A stretch of 21,523 nucleotides of DNA from an uncultured Collinsella sp. (GCA_900755005.1 CAAEEX010000091.1:1-21523), one strand, 5' to 3'. Shown: positions 6,617 through 14,635, numbered from the stretch's first letter. A program made the numbers and translations. Notes: generated by a model from the sequence alone, not told the origin.

Positions 6617-7699
6617 ATGAACGACATTGACCTTGCTGTTCCGTTGATGGATGGACCAAGCTATGACCGCGCCTGCAGTCTCGTGCCTTCCGAATACGTT
6701 GAGGCATGGGAGTGGTTTCTGGGTGAGGAACAGCGCGGCGGCGTTTGGACCAGCCTTCCGCACCACACCAAGGAAGATAGCCCTCAGTATCAGTACCGTT
6801 TGAGAATTGGCTCGGACTTCTTTCCCGTAACGCGGGATTCAGGGATCTTCTGGCCGGGCCAGGATCGGGTGAAGCAAGATCCCAATAAGATCTTTGCGCT
6901 TTCGGTCCATAACTCTAAAAAGAGCTTCTACACCGATGTGCCTCCGCTCTATTTGGATGACGGTACGTGGGTCATTAAGTATTCGGTCCAAGCGCCAGGC
7001 GCCGTTGGTTCTCGAGACCAGAATTACAACCGTAAAATGCTCAACTGCATGGAATGTGGCGTCCCAGTCGGAGTCATATTTGCAACCGAGGTGGGCTATA
7101 AGGTGCTCGGCCTTGCGTTTGTTGAGCGGTTCGAGCCCGAAAACGGATGGTTTGTTCTGCACGGTCCTGTTCATAAAGGCGGACCGGACCCTCGTTTTGC
7201 GCCCGACATGAGTTATCTGAAGCACATACCCGTCGATATTGAGTTTGCCGGACAGGGTGTGACCGACGACGAAAAGGTCCGCTATGCGTTAAGGCGCGAG
7301 CGATTGGGGCAGCAATGGTTCCGCAAGCAGCTCGTTGCCGCCTATGATGGCCGTTGCGCGGTGTCGGACTGCGGCGTCAGCGAAGCTCTGGAGGCTGCAC
7401 ATATCGAGAATTACTCGGGACCCAAATCGCAGGTTGCCAGCAACGGTATTCTGCTTCGGCGCGATCTTCATTCCCTATTTGATGCTCACCTGATTTCGTT
7501 TGAGCCTGTTTGCGGCGAATATCGGCTGTGCGGATCGTACCTGCTGGATAAGACCGACTACGCTTCCTTTGCGGGTGCGACGCTAAGGCAGCCGAATGAG
7601 CGTCAGTGGCGACCCGATACGGTGTTTCTTGAGGCCCATCGCATTGAGTTCGATCGCTCGGAAAAGAAGCGTGAAAAGGCGGGGCTTCTGCCGTATTAG
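6617..7699 (+). CDS. HNH endonuclease with uncharacterised N-terminal domain
   Basis: Predicted metal-dependent DNA nuclease of 360 residues. The C-terminal part is an HNH_2-like domain: a CxxxxC pair (C247, C252 in GRCAVSDCG), His262 in EAAHIENY, Asn276 in SNGILLRRDLH, His285, then LFDAHLISFEP. The order Cys..Cys..H..N..H is typical. The N-terminal ~210 residues are not a domain I can name firmly. FFPVTRDSGIFWPGQDRV, then VPPLYLDDGTWVIKYSV and CMECGVPVGVIFATEVGYKVLG, recall SRA/PUA-like modified-base readers fused to HNH in McrA-type enzymes, but this is a resemblance only. ATG 6617 follows AGGTG by six bases; GTG 6608 is inside that site. No methyltransferase is adjacent, so a solitary type IV-like nuclease is possible. 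Confidence 0.82.
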   Translation: MNDIDLAVPLMDGPSYDRACSLVPSEYVEAWEWFLGEEQRGGVWTSLPHHTKEDSPQYQYRLRIGSDFFPVTRDSGIFWPGQDRVKQDPNKIFALSVHNSKKSFYTDVPPLYLDDGTWVIKYSVQAPGAVGSRDQNYNRKMLNCMECGVPVGVIFATEVGYKVLGLAFVERFEPENGWFVLHGPVHKGGPDPRFAPDMSYLKHIPVDIEFAGQGVTDDEKVRYALRRERLGQQWFRKQLVAAYDGRCAVSDCGVSEALEAAHIENYSGPKSQVASNGILLRRDLHSLFDAHLISFEPVCGEYRLCGSYLLDKTDYASFAGATLRQPNERQWRPDTVFLEAHRIEFDRSEKKREKAGLLPY

Positions 7700-7821
7700 C
7701 GTATTTGGCTTTGGCATTCTTTGACGATCGTGTTGTTTGATCGGATCGCGTGGCGATGCAATCTCGCGCCCGCCCGCCGGTGCATGCTCTTCCTGATTTG
7801 TATAGCGAGAGGGGAGCGTGT

Positions 7822-8106
7822 ATGAGCTGGCGAGGCGATATTGCGATGGGGAAGTACGGAAAACTGCCGTGTGCCCTTATAGACAACAATATGTTTCCGA
7901 GCGTAGAGGTTGATTGCGGGTCGTTTGTCGTCACCTGCCCTTGCTGCGGCTCGCAAATACCGTGTCTCGACATTCGGTTTATCGATGCGCGCGACAGACT
8001 CAGCGACGAAGTGAGAAAACGGACAGGCGTTCATATGCCGGTGTATCCGGAGAAATGCCCTGTTTGTGGCCTCGATATCGTGTACGACGCCGGCGACGAG
8101 GGATAG
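7822..8106 (+). CDS. small zinc-ribbon protein, 94 aa
   Basis: Function unknown. Two CxxC knuckles, C39-P-C-C42 (TCPCCGSQ) and C79-P-V-C82 (KCPVCGLD), separated by ~36 residues, predict one structural zinc ribbon. Cys32 and Cys48 flank the first pair. Start ATG 7822 follows a GAGGGGAG ribosome-binding site; the frame extends 24 codons upstream but without such a site. It follows the HNH gene in the same direction after 122 bp, so co-transcription is possible but not required. It resembles the rudimentary zinc-ribbon domains of small bacterial regulators or nucleic-acid binders. No enzymatic motif is seen. Confidence 0.72.
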   Translation: MSWRGDIAMGKYGKLPCALIDNNMFPSVEVDCGSFVVTCPCCGSQIPCLDIRFIDARDRLSDEVRKRTGVHMPVYPEKCPVCGLDIVYDAGDEG

Positions 8107-8143
8107 GTGATGCGGAGGAGTTGGCTGTGAGTGTCTTTTGCCT

Positions 8144-8830
8144 CTACAAATAAATCCCCTCACCGAGTTGCTTGTGGAACTCGGCGTGATGGTCGCGTGC
8201 CCAGGTAAAGAGCGCCTGGTCAAAGTCGGTACGCGTGGCCGGGACGCCAAAGACGCCGGCAACTTCGACGCGTATAAACTCCAGTGCCGGCAGCTTGTTG
8301 ATGGCAGTGAGGGCAAACGGGGACGAGGGCTCCTCGAACAGATAGCGGCTGCCTTGCAGCGCGTCGCAACTGGTGCACGTGTTGCCGAGCGACGGGGCTT
8401 TGGAGGCTCGCGCGCCTACGGGCTTGTAGCCGCAGCGCTTATGAAGGTAGTCGCGGATCTCGCCCGGCACGCAGCCAAGAGCGGGCACGATGGCGAGTGC
8501 GTTGGCGTTGGCCGTGTCGATGGCAATGTACCTGGCTTCGTTGGGCGCGTGCGCGATGGCGATGCTCTCGTCGTTATCGGTTCGATAGGGAATGCCGAAG
8601 GCCGCGACCGAGGTCTCTTTGTGACACTTCCAGCACTCGCGCTTGCCCAGTACTAGATATATATACGGCGCTGAGGGGTCGGATCGGTCAACACCGGGCA
8701 GCCACTCGGCAAAGGGCTCGGGGTTGACGCCGCTGGGTACATACCAGATCTTCTTGGTCCGGTCCCATTTGGCGCCCAGCGCCTTGGCTTCTTCTTTGTG
8801 CGAAAAGGGGACATCGAGCTCGGTGCGCAT
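8144..8830 (-). CDS. DUF5710 domain protein with two CxxC pairs
   Basis: 228 residues. Residues 4-45 match the DUF5710 pattern (LDVPFSHKEEAKALGAKWD, then KIWYVPSGVNPEPFAEWLP), a short domain found in many plasmid, phage and nuclease-associated proteins and thought to be a nucleic-acid or protein interaction module. The remaining ~180 residues hold CWKCHKE (C66, C69) and CTSCDALQG (C152, C155), which could together bind one zinc ion, and are otherwise unrecognised. ATG 8830 is preceded by AAGGAG; the 12 codons upstream in frame have no comparable site. It is convergent with the zinc-ribbon gene (37-bp gap) and divergent from the 9128 gene. Confidence 0.8.
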   Translation of the reverse strand: MRTELDVPFSHKEEAKALGAKWDRTKKIWYVPSGVNPEPFAEWLPGVDRSDPSAPYIYLVLGKRECWKCHKETSVAAFGIPYRTDNDESIAIAHAPNEARYIAIDTANANALAIVPALGCVPGEIRDYLHKRCGYKPVGARASKAPSLGNTCTSCDALQGSRYLFEEPSSPFALTAINKLPALEFIRVEVAGVFGVPATRTDFDQALFTWARDHHAEFHKQLGEGIYL

Positions 8831-8962
8831 GGCGGCTCCTTGGTGCTGCAGGTGCAAGTGGCTCAAGGATACCGCAGGGTGTGGACGCTGTGGCGTTTTG
8901 CCGAGAAGCCGCGGTGCGGACTGGTTGGTTGCGCCCTGGATAAATTGGCAAGTAGATGGTCG

Positions 8963-8998
8963 GCTTTTGGCCAGTTGGGCGGCAACCTTGCCAAAAGC
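8963..8998. other. stem-loop in divergent intergenic region
   Basis: Perfect 9-bp inverted repeat GCTTTTGGC/GCCAAAAGC enclosing an inner GTTG/CAAC pair, in the 297-bp gap between the divergent DUF5710 and 9128 genes. It could be an operator or an RNA hairpin in the DUF5710 leader. The rest of the gap shows no clear promoter; a TATCTT at 9116-9121 sits six bases before the 9128 ATG. Confidence 0.45.
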
Positions 8999-9127
8999 TT
9001 GACGGATTGCGGTTTAGGCATCGGCGAATGAACACTTTGGACGCACCTCAGCGAAAAGTCGCCGGTCGTTTACCGAAAACTCAACAGAACCGCCGGCCGC
9101 CACCGGCGTGCGTGCTATCTTCGCGCC

Positions 9128-10231
9128 ATGAGGTACTTTATCGTTTCGCATAACGCCGCATTGGCGCTGTTGGCGCACATGCCGAACCCTCGCTTTGGGG
9201 ATTCGGAGCCAGAGGTCGTGTCGATTGCGGGTGCCTGTGCGCTCTTGGACCAAGAAGCGCAGGAGGTTATCGGTCACTATGACCTGGGGATCGAAACGCT
9301 GGATTTGCTGGTGCCGTCGCGCGCCGGCCGTCGGCGGAGCAAACATGTTAAGACGCATCTATGCACCAACGAGCTCCCGGCGGGTTCGTTTATCTCGCTG
9401 GGCCACTGGATGGGCGACCTTGATGCGTATGTGTGCTCTCCCGAGCTGGCGTTTTTGCAGGCTGTGCACGATGGCGATGCGGCGGCGGCCGTCTATGCCG
9501 GTTATGCGATGACATCGGATTACCGGCTGGATAACCTTGCTCCCGGTGGGGTAACAAGCAGGGATGCGGGCATGCGCGATGGCAGGCTCACGACTAAGGA
9601 GCTCATCGCGGCGTATATCGAGAAGTCCCCCAAGGTGAGGGGTCTCGCGAAGGCAAAGGCGCTGCTTGCATATGTAATCGAGGGGTCGCGCTCTCCGAGG
9701 GAGTCGGGGCTCTGCATGTTTATGTCGCTGCCTGCGCGCTACGGCGGGTATACATTGGGCAAGGCCGAACTTAACAAGAAGGTCTTCATTCGCGATGGAT
9801 ACAATGACGGGCGCAATCGCAAGCTTCGCGTGTTGGAACGCACACCCGACATAACGCTTACGGCTAAAGTTGAAGTGGGCATGGATAAAGTAAGGGCCGG
9901 GCTGCTGCCAGAGGTGCTGACCGCGATGGTCGATTACGACAGCGATGCCATTCATGACGGACGCGAGAAGATTTACAAGGATGCCGAGCGCCGCAACGAG
10001 TTGGAGCTGTTGAGCGGCGTGGCACACTTCACCGTGACGACTGACCAGACAAATGACTACGACAAGCTCATCCGGCTGTGCGAACGCATCCGACGGAAGC
10101 TGCATCGGAACAAGCGACCCATTTTTAACAAACCCATGAGCGAGGAGCAGCGATACTTTGCCCTCAAGCGCGTCGAAACGAAGCGGTTTAAGCTTTGGCA
10201 GACCGTAATCGAGGCGCGTCAACATTGGTAG
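9128..10231 (+). CDS. AbiEi/DUF559-like hypothetical protein with degenerate nuclease-like C-terminus
   Basis: 367 residues. The N-terminal half follows the pattern I associate with Coriobacteriia proteins related to AbiEi/DUF559 families: RYFIVSHNAALALLA at the start, then TLDLLVPSRAGRRRSKHV, VCSPELAFLQAVHDG near 102-116, and SRSPRESGLCMFMSLP with GGYTLGKAELNKKV near 187-219. In relatives the C-terminal part is a Vsr/DUF559-type PD-(D/E)XK nuclease. Here MVDYDSDAIHDGREKIYKDAERRNELELL at 267-295 followed by VAHFTVTTDQ is a recognisable but weak version (D269/D271, E280, K285/D286). No Shine-Dalgarno precedes ATG 9128, and a TATCTT -10-like box lies six bases upstream, so the transcript may be leaderless. 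Function is unknown; a defence or toxin-antitoxin role is only a guess from the family. Confidence 0.75.
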   Translation: MRYFIVSHNAALALLAHMPNPRFGDSEPEVVSIAGACALLDQEAQEVIGHYDLGIETLDLLVPSRAGRRRSKHVKTHLCTNELPAGSFISLGHWMGDLDAYVCSPELAFLQAVHDGDAAAAVYAGYAMTSDYRLDNLAPGGVTSRDAGMRDGRLTTKELIAAYIEKSPKVRGLAKAKALLAYVIEGSRSPRESGLCMFMSLPARYGGYTLGKAELNKKVFIRDGYNDGRNRKLRVLERTPDITLTAKVEVGMDKVRAGLLPEVLTAMVDYDSDAIHDGREKIYKDAERRNELELLSGVAHFTVTTDQTNDYDKLIRLCERIRRKLHRNKRPIFNKPMSEEQRYFALKRVETKRFKLWQTVIEARQHW

Positions 10232-10267
10232 GGGCGGTTGCTGGGCGTGGGGCCAAAGGCGTTATTG

Positions 10268-10450
10268 TCAGGTCTAATACTTTTCCCGAGAAGTGAACGA
10301 GTCAAAACGGACCCCCGAAACATCGACACTTTTGGTGGTTTATTTCCTGCGGTTTTGTCATTGGAATCCTGCGGTTTTGGCTTCAAAAAGTGTGGATGCT
10401 TTGGGGGCCAAATTAGGTCGTTCACTTCTCGGGAAAAGTATTAGACCTGA
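10268..10450. repeat. 183-bp element with perfect 33-bp inverted ends
   Basis: The arms at 10268-10300 and 10418-10450 are exact reverse complements (outer end TCAGGTCTAATAC). Pairing resumes further in: 10309-10334 against 10384-10409 match at about 22 of 26 positions with one gap. The central loop has a 13-bp direct repeat TCCTGCGGTTTTG (10345-10357 and 10367-10379). There is no open frame. It looks like a miniature inverted-repeat element or a large cruciform/RNA hairpin, and may also terminate the 9128 transcript. No convincing target-site duplication is seen. Confidence 0.8.
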
Positions 10451-10502
10451 TTATGGGAAGGTTATCCGGATGTGGCCGCGAGGCTTGTGAAGGCCAGATC
10501 GG

Positions 10503-10579
10503 GCGGTCGCCAAGGCTGTTTGGGCGATTTTGGGGGCTGATCGGGGCGATCGCCGGGGTTGTCTGGGCGACTTTGGGTG
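10503..10579. repeat. imperfect tandem repeat, G-rich spacer
   Basis: Two 34-bp units (10503-10536 and 10546-10579) identical at 27 of 34 positions, period 43 bp, with many GGGG runs. They lie in the non-coding stretch between the inverted-repeat element and tRNA-Val. No gene is supported in 10451-10705; it reads like decayed sequence. Confidence 0.5.
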
Positions 10580-10705
10580 TGGCGGGGGTAATTGCCGACG
10601 ATATCGAAGCGGCTTGGGGTCTGCCGGGATGATTGCCGGTTATGTAGAGGCGGTATCAGCCTCGATTGGAATGGTTATTGGAGCTGCCAACGGATTTGGC
10701 GACAT

Positions 10706-10741
10706 AAAACAAAACAGCCCAGAGATATAGCCTCCGAGCTG
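10706..10741 (-). terminator. tRNA-Val terminator
   Basis: On the minus strand, 8 bases after the encoded CCA, CAGCTCGGAG pairs with CTCTGGGCTG (10 bp including two G-U pairs) around a 7-base loop and is followed by TTTTGTTTT. A clear intrinsic terminator. Confidence 0.85.
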
Positions 10742-10749
10742 TGAACATT

Positions 10750-10824
10750 TGGTGGGCGTTAGAAGATTTGAACTTCTGACCTCTTCCGTGTCAGGGAAGC
10801 GCTCTCCCCCTGAGCTAAACGCCC
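10750..10824 (-). tRNA. tRNA-Val (anticodon GAC)
   Basis: 75-nt cloverleaf including the encoded CCA. Acceptor stem GGGCGTT/AACGCCC with discriminator A. D-arm TAGCTCAGGGGGAGAGC. Anticodon stem CTTCC/GGAAG with loop CTGACAC giving anticodon GAC, which reads GUC and GUU valine codons. T-arm AGAAG-TTCAAAT-CTTCT. It has its own promoter and terminator, so it is a single-tRNA transcript. tRNA genes are common integration sites, but no attachment-site duplicate or integrase is seen nearby. Confidence 0.97.
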
Positions 10825-10853
10825 GATCAAGGGTGCGCAAGCGCGCAAGGGAT

Positions 10854-10882
10854 AATATAACGGAGCCTGAACTCAGTGGCAA
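10854..10882 (-). promoter_or_regulatory. tRNA-Val promoter
   Basis: On the minus strand TTGCCA (10877-10882), a 17-bp spacer and TATATT (10854-10859) end 29 bases before the mature tRNA 5' end. Good spacing and a near-consensus -10 box. Confidence 0.7.
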
Positions 10883-11113
10883 GAACATTTTTAAAAATCG
10901 CTTACATTGTGGAATTCGGGGGCTTTGTCATATCCATTTCAAAAGAGCCTGCTGCCGCGATTTGGCTGTCGCATAATGCAAGGCCATTGCGGTATCGAGC
11001 TATGGAAAGACGCCTGCGGAATTGTCCTACCGATAAGCGGACAAGCCTTCGGCTGGTGCCTTCGCCGTGGTAAGGTAAGCCGAATTGTTTCCAGGCTGCT
11101 TCGAGGGAATGGA
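10883..11113. other. intergenic region without gene
   Basis: It lies between the tRNA promoter and the EamA gene. The frame of the transporter runs back through it to 10907, but the encoded residues lack family similarity and no start there has a ribosome-binding site. No strong promoter or repeat was found. Confidence 0.5.
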
Positions 11114-12136
11114 ATGAGCAAAGAGCGTGTCGAGCAGGTCGAAGGCGCAGGGGCTTCGGTGCCGATGACCGATATATCGAACATTGATGTGCCCGAGGGC
11201 ACCGATGAGCTCAGCCGTAGCACCCGCCGCGCTTGGCGCGAGCGCCTGAACAGCGCTTCGACGCGCAAGATGATCACGGGCGTCTTGGCTACGTTGGTGG
11301 GCGGTTCGTTTTGGGGCTTCTCGGGCACCAGCGCGAGCTTTCTGTTCGATACCTACCACGTCGACACCTTGTGGCTTATGAGCGTGCGTCAGATTCTCGC
11401 CGGTCTACTCTTTATGGCCGTGGTTGTTACGCGCGACCGCGAGCGCCTGATTAAGCTCTGGACCACACCCGCCGATCGCAAGCAGCTGCTGCTCTTTACC
11501 GCCTTTGGTCTGCTGTTCAACCAGTTTTGCTATCTTTCGGCCGTGCGCCTGACGAACGCCGGAACCGCGACGGTGCTCCAGTGCCTGCAGCTCGTTATCA
11601 TCATGGGCTACGCCTGCGCGATCGATCGCCGCATGCCGCGTACTCGCGAAGTCATCGGCATTGGCCTGGCTCTGGGTGGAACCTTTTTAATCGCCACCGG
11701 CGGCGACCCTACCAGCCTGAATATCTCGCCGCTTGGCCTGGCAGCAGGTCTTATGTGTGCGGTCAGCGCCGCGTGTATGGCGGTGATTCCCGCCAAGATC
11801 CTGCCCGAATACGGTAGCCCCATCGTCACGGGCTCGGCAATGCTCACGGCGGGCGTGGTCTCGTGTGTCTTCGTGCAGCCCTGGGCGCATATGCCGGCGC
11901 TCGACGCTGCCGGCGTCGAGGCGCTCGCGGTGTTCGTGGTTATCGGCTCGTTTTTTGCTTACATGCTCTATATGCAGGGCGTTAAGGACATCGGCTCGGT
12001 GCGTGCGAGTCTCATCGGAACTGTGGAGCCGGTTTCGGCGACCATCACCAGCGCCGTTATGCTGGGCACGGTGTTTTTGCCGACCGACCTTATCGGCTTT
12101 GCCATGATCATCGTGATGATGTTCCTCACGGTGTAA
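11114..12136 (+). CDS. EamA/DMT-superfamily transporter
   Basis: Inner-membrane exporter of the drug/metabolite transporter superfamily, 340 residues. After a ~50-residue charged cytoplasmic N-terminus come about ten hydrophobic segments in two EamA repeats. The first begins at GVLATLVGGSFWGFSGTSASFLF (56-78); the second begins around PLGLAAGLMCAVSAACMAVIPAK. Typical EamA signatures are LTNAGTATVLQCLQLVI near the end of repeat 1 and GSVRASLIGTVEPVSATITSAVMLG in repeat 2. Substrates in this family range from amino acids to nucleosides and cannot be assigned here. ATG 11114 follows GAGGG at good distance; the open frame upstream is not used. The long N-terminal extension before the first membrane segment is somewhat unusual for the family. 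Confidence 0.92.
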   Translation: MSKERVEQVEGAGASVPMTDISNIDVPEGTDELSRSTRRAWRERLNSASTRKMITGVLATLVGGSFWGFSGTSASFLFDTYHVDTLWLMSVRQILAGLLFMAVVVTRDRERLIKLWTTPADRKQLLLFTAFGLLFNQFCYLSAVRLTNAGTATVLQCLQLVIIMGYACAIDRRMPRTREVIGIGLALGGTFLIATGGDPTSLNISPLGLAAGLMCAVSAACMAVIPAKILPEYGSPIVTGSAMLTAGVVSCVFVQPWAHMPALDAAGVEALAVFVVIGSFFAYMLYMQGVKDIGSVRASLIGTVEPVSATITSAVMLGTVFLPTDLIGFAMIIVMMFLTV

Positions 12137-12285
12137 CTGGCACCGCCGCCAAGACAGAAAAGGTGTTGCGCCACATTTTCGCCAATTGATGTCCGTGTCT
12201 GGAGTTTAGCTGTCGATGCCCAAAATGCCATAAACTAGTAACGTTATGGACTTTTTCATTGCGACTCAATTGCGAGGATTTCTTT

Positions 12286-14598
12286 ATGGCTGGTAATCAC
12301 TTTAAGGGCAGCGATAGCGGCCGTCCTGCAGTTCCGCCGCGTCCGAACGGGGCTGGTAAGGCCGGCACGCCGGGCGGCGCTGGACAGGGCGGTTCCGGTA
12401 AGCGCGTGTCCCCGGGCGAGACGGCGATGTTTACCGCTCTGTACGAGCAGTCACAAAAGGCAAAAAAGACCGGCCGTGCAAGAGGAAATGTCTTTGCGGG
12501 CGGTGCAACCTCCACGTCGCAGCCGAGCGGGGCTCCTTCGGTACCTGCGAACAACGCAGGTGCTGCCAACGCCGCGAATGCCGCCGGCAACGTTAATGCC
12601 GGCAAGGCCGACAACAATACTCCCTCTGCCGGTGACGCGGGGCTTACGGGTAACCTTGGCACGATTTACACCGGCGCCTCCGAGACTGGCACGTTCGCCC
12701 GCCTGGATGATAGCGGTGCCGAGTTTGCGGGCTCGGGTTCCAAGGAAGATTATTACGATTTTGGCTTGAACTACGGTAGCGACGCTTCGTCGAGTTCGAC
12801 CTCTGACGGTCTGGTCCGTCATCGCCATCGCAAGGGCGAGCGCAAAAGGCGTCACACTGGCGCCATTATTGCCGCTGTAGTCGCGGTGCTTCTCGTTGTG
12901 CTTGGCGCAAGTGGCTTTATGCTGCTTAACTCGGCAAAGACCGTAAAGAGCGAAGCGAAGGAGGCTGTCGAGATCGTCGGCGGCCTTAAGGACAAGGTCA
13001 CGTCGGGCGATTTTTCGACGCTGCCTGACGACGCGAAGAAGATTGATGAGCTCTGCGACAGCATGAAGGCGGAGACTTCGAGCCCGCTGTGGACGGCGGC
13101 TTCGTTTATCCCGGTGTATGGCGGTGACATCAACGCAGCCCGCACCATGATTGATGCCCTGTCCGATGTCTCGAGCAACGCGCTGGTTCCCATGGCCGAC
13201 AACCTTTCGCAGGCCACGCCCGGCAAGCTGTTCCAGGACGGCATGATTAACGTGTCCGCGCTGCAGGCCGTTGCCGATTCGCTTTCCGATAGCTCCAAGG
13301 TGTTCAAGAGCGCCAACGAGAAGATCCAGGGCATTGGCGATACTCATATTTCCCAGGTGACCGAGCTGGTCGATAAGGCCAAGGACGGCTTTGCCACCCT
13401 CAACGGCGCGGTTGACGCGGCGGAGAAGGTCGCCCCCGTCCTTCCGCAGATGCTCGGCGCCAACGGCCAGACGCGCAACTACCTTGTGTACGCCATGAAC
13501 AACGTCGAGATTCGTGCCTGCGGCGGCTTTGGCGGTTCGCAGGGCCTGATTTCGGTCACCGACGGCCAGATGTCGATTGGCGAGTTTGTTCCCCGCATTG
13601 GACTCAGCGAGGATGAGGCAGTCGAGAGCGTCGACGAAGAGGATGAGGCGCTGTTCGGCAACCACAGTAACCTGTACAACTCGGGCAATACCTATTCGCC
13701 TGATTGGCCCCGCAACTCGCAGCGTGTCGCAGCCCTGTGGAAATCTCAATATGGCCAGGACGTTGACGGCGTCGTGGGTATCGACCCGGTGTTCCTGCAG
13801 TATCTGCTGGGCCTGGTCGGTAACGTGTCGCTGCCCGACGGAACGGTTGTCGACGGCACCAACGCCGCAAAGGTCCTCATGCACGATGTGTACTGGAACT
13901 ATCCGGTCGAGGAATCGGACGGCATCTTTGCAGCTGTTGCCAGCGCCGCCTTCGACAAGATTCTCGGTGGCATCGGTGACGTCGACGTTACAAAGCTTGT
14001 CGGTGCATTCGAGCGCGGTGCCGAAGAGGGCCGTCTGATTGCTTGGATGAGAAACGATGACGAGCAGAATGCCATCAAAGAGACGGGCATTGACGCTTCG
14101 CTACCCGATCCGGATGATCCGAGTGCCGATCCCGTTGCTGGTGTCTACTTTAACAACCTGAGCTTCTCCAAGCTCGACTGGTACCTGAATGCCGATACGC
14201 AGATTGGCCAGGGCATCAAGAACGGTGACGGCACATGCTCGTATCGCATCACCGTTACCCTGACGAACATCATGACGCAGGAGGAGGCCGGCAAGCTGCC
14301 CGACTACGTCGCGGCGAGCGCACCCGATGCCGCGCGCGACGACGAGCGTCTGAATGTCTCACTGTTTGCCCCGACGGGCGGCAACATCAGTGACCTTACG
14401 GTTGAGGGCACCCAGTTTGGTCTTGGCGCCGCTACGTGGCATGGAATTCCCTTCTATTCGGGCACCGTTGACCTGCATACTGGCGAGACGACGACGATCA
14501 CGTATACGCTGACCACGTCGGCCGAGGCGGGGGACAAGCCGCTTACGCTGCGTCAGACTCCTACATGCCAGGCGGCTCGCGACAGCGCGTCGGCGTAG
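12286..14598 (+). CDS. DUF4012 membrane-anchored protein
   Basis: 770 residues. Residues 1-190 are low-complexity and probably disordered, rich in Gly/Ala/Asn/Ser, with a basic stretch RHRHRKGERKRRH at 178-190. One transmembrane segment (~191-214, GAIIAAVVAVLLVVLGASGFMLL) then exposes ~555 residues outside the cell. The extracellular part is DUF4012: a helical stalk (residues 215-390), then NYLVYAMNNVEIRACGGFGG at 398-417 followed by SVTDGQMSIGEF, the hallmark of the family, and the GVVGIDPVFLQYLLGLVGNV block near 500. DUF4012 proteins occur in Actinobacteria and some Firmicutes, often near cell-wall or polysaccharide genes; their role is unknown. Start ATG 12286 has GAGGA eight bases upstream. 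The gene precedes glmM, which fits an envelope role, but a terminator separates them. Confidence 0.93.
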   Translation: MAGNHFKGSDSGRPAVPPRPNGAGKAGTPGGAGQGGSGKRVSPGETAMFTALYEQSQKAKKTGRARGNVFAGGATSTSQPSGAPSVPANNAGAANAANAAGNVNAGKADNNTPSAGDAGLTGNLGTIYTGASETGTFARLDDSGAEFAGSGSKEDYYDFGLNYGSDASSSSTSDGLVRHRHRKGERKRRHTGAIIAAVVAVLLVVLGASGFMLLNSAKTVKSEAKEAVEIVGGLKDKVTSGDFSTLPDDAKKIDELCDSMKAETSSPLWTAASFIPVYGGDINAARTMIDALSDVSSNALVPMADNLSQATPGKLFQDGMINVSALQAVADSLSDSSKVFKSANEKIQGIGDTHISQVTELVDKAKDGFATLNGAVDAAEKVAPVLPQMLGANGQTRNYLVYAMNNVEIRACGGFGGSQGLISVTDGQMSIGEFVPRIGLSEDEAVESVDEEDEALFGNHSNLYNSGNTYSPDWPRNSQRVAALWKSQYGQDVDGVVGIDPVFLQYLLGLVGNVSLPDGTVVDGTNAAKVLMHDVYWNYPVEESDGIFAAVASAAFDKILGGIGDVDVTKLVGAFERGAEEGRLIAWMRNDDEQNAIKETGIDASLPDPDDPSADPVAGVYFNNLSFSKLDWYLNADTQIGQGIKNGDGTCSYRITVTLTNIMTQEEAGKLPDYVAASAPDAARDDERLNVSLFAPTGGNISDLTVEGTQFGLGAATWHGIPFYSGTVDLHTGETTTITYTLTTSAEAGDKPLTLRQTPTCQAARDSASA

Positions 14599-14635
14599 GG
14601 TTTTTCTGGTAGCGCAGATAATCGAGTACCATTTT

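Noticed and set aside
10262..10454. TTAT on both sides of the 183-bp element as a target-site duplication.
   Set aside because: The left copy is separated from the arm by two extra bases and the right copy is flush, so the match is asymmetric and a 4-bp AT-rich match is expected by chance.
10232..10824. An integrated mobile element using tRNA-Val as its attachment site.
   Set aside because: No integrase, no duplicated tRNA 3' end and no second attachment site were found in the window. The inverted-repeat element does not touch the tRNA.
12451..13884. A 477-codon minus-strand frame inside the DUF4012 gene.
   Set aside because: It is antisense to a clear coding sequence, with low-information composition and no start signal.
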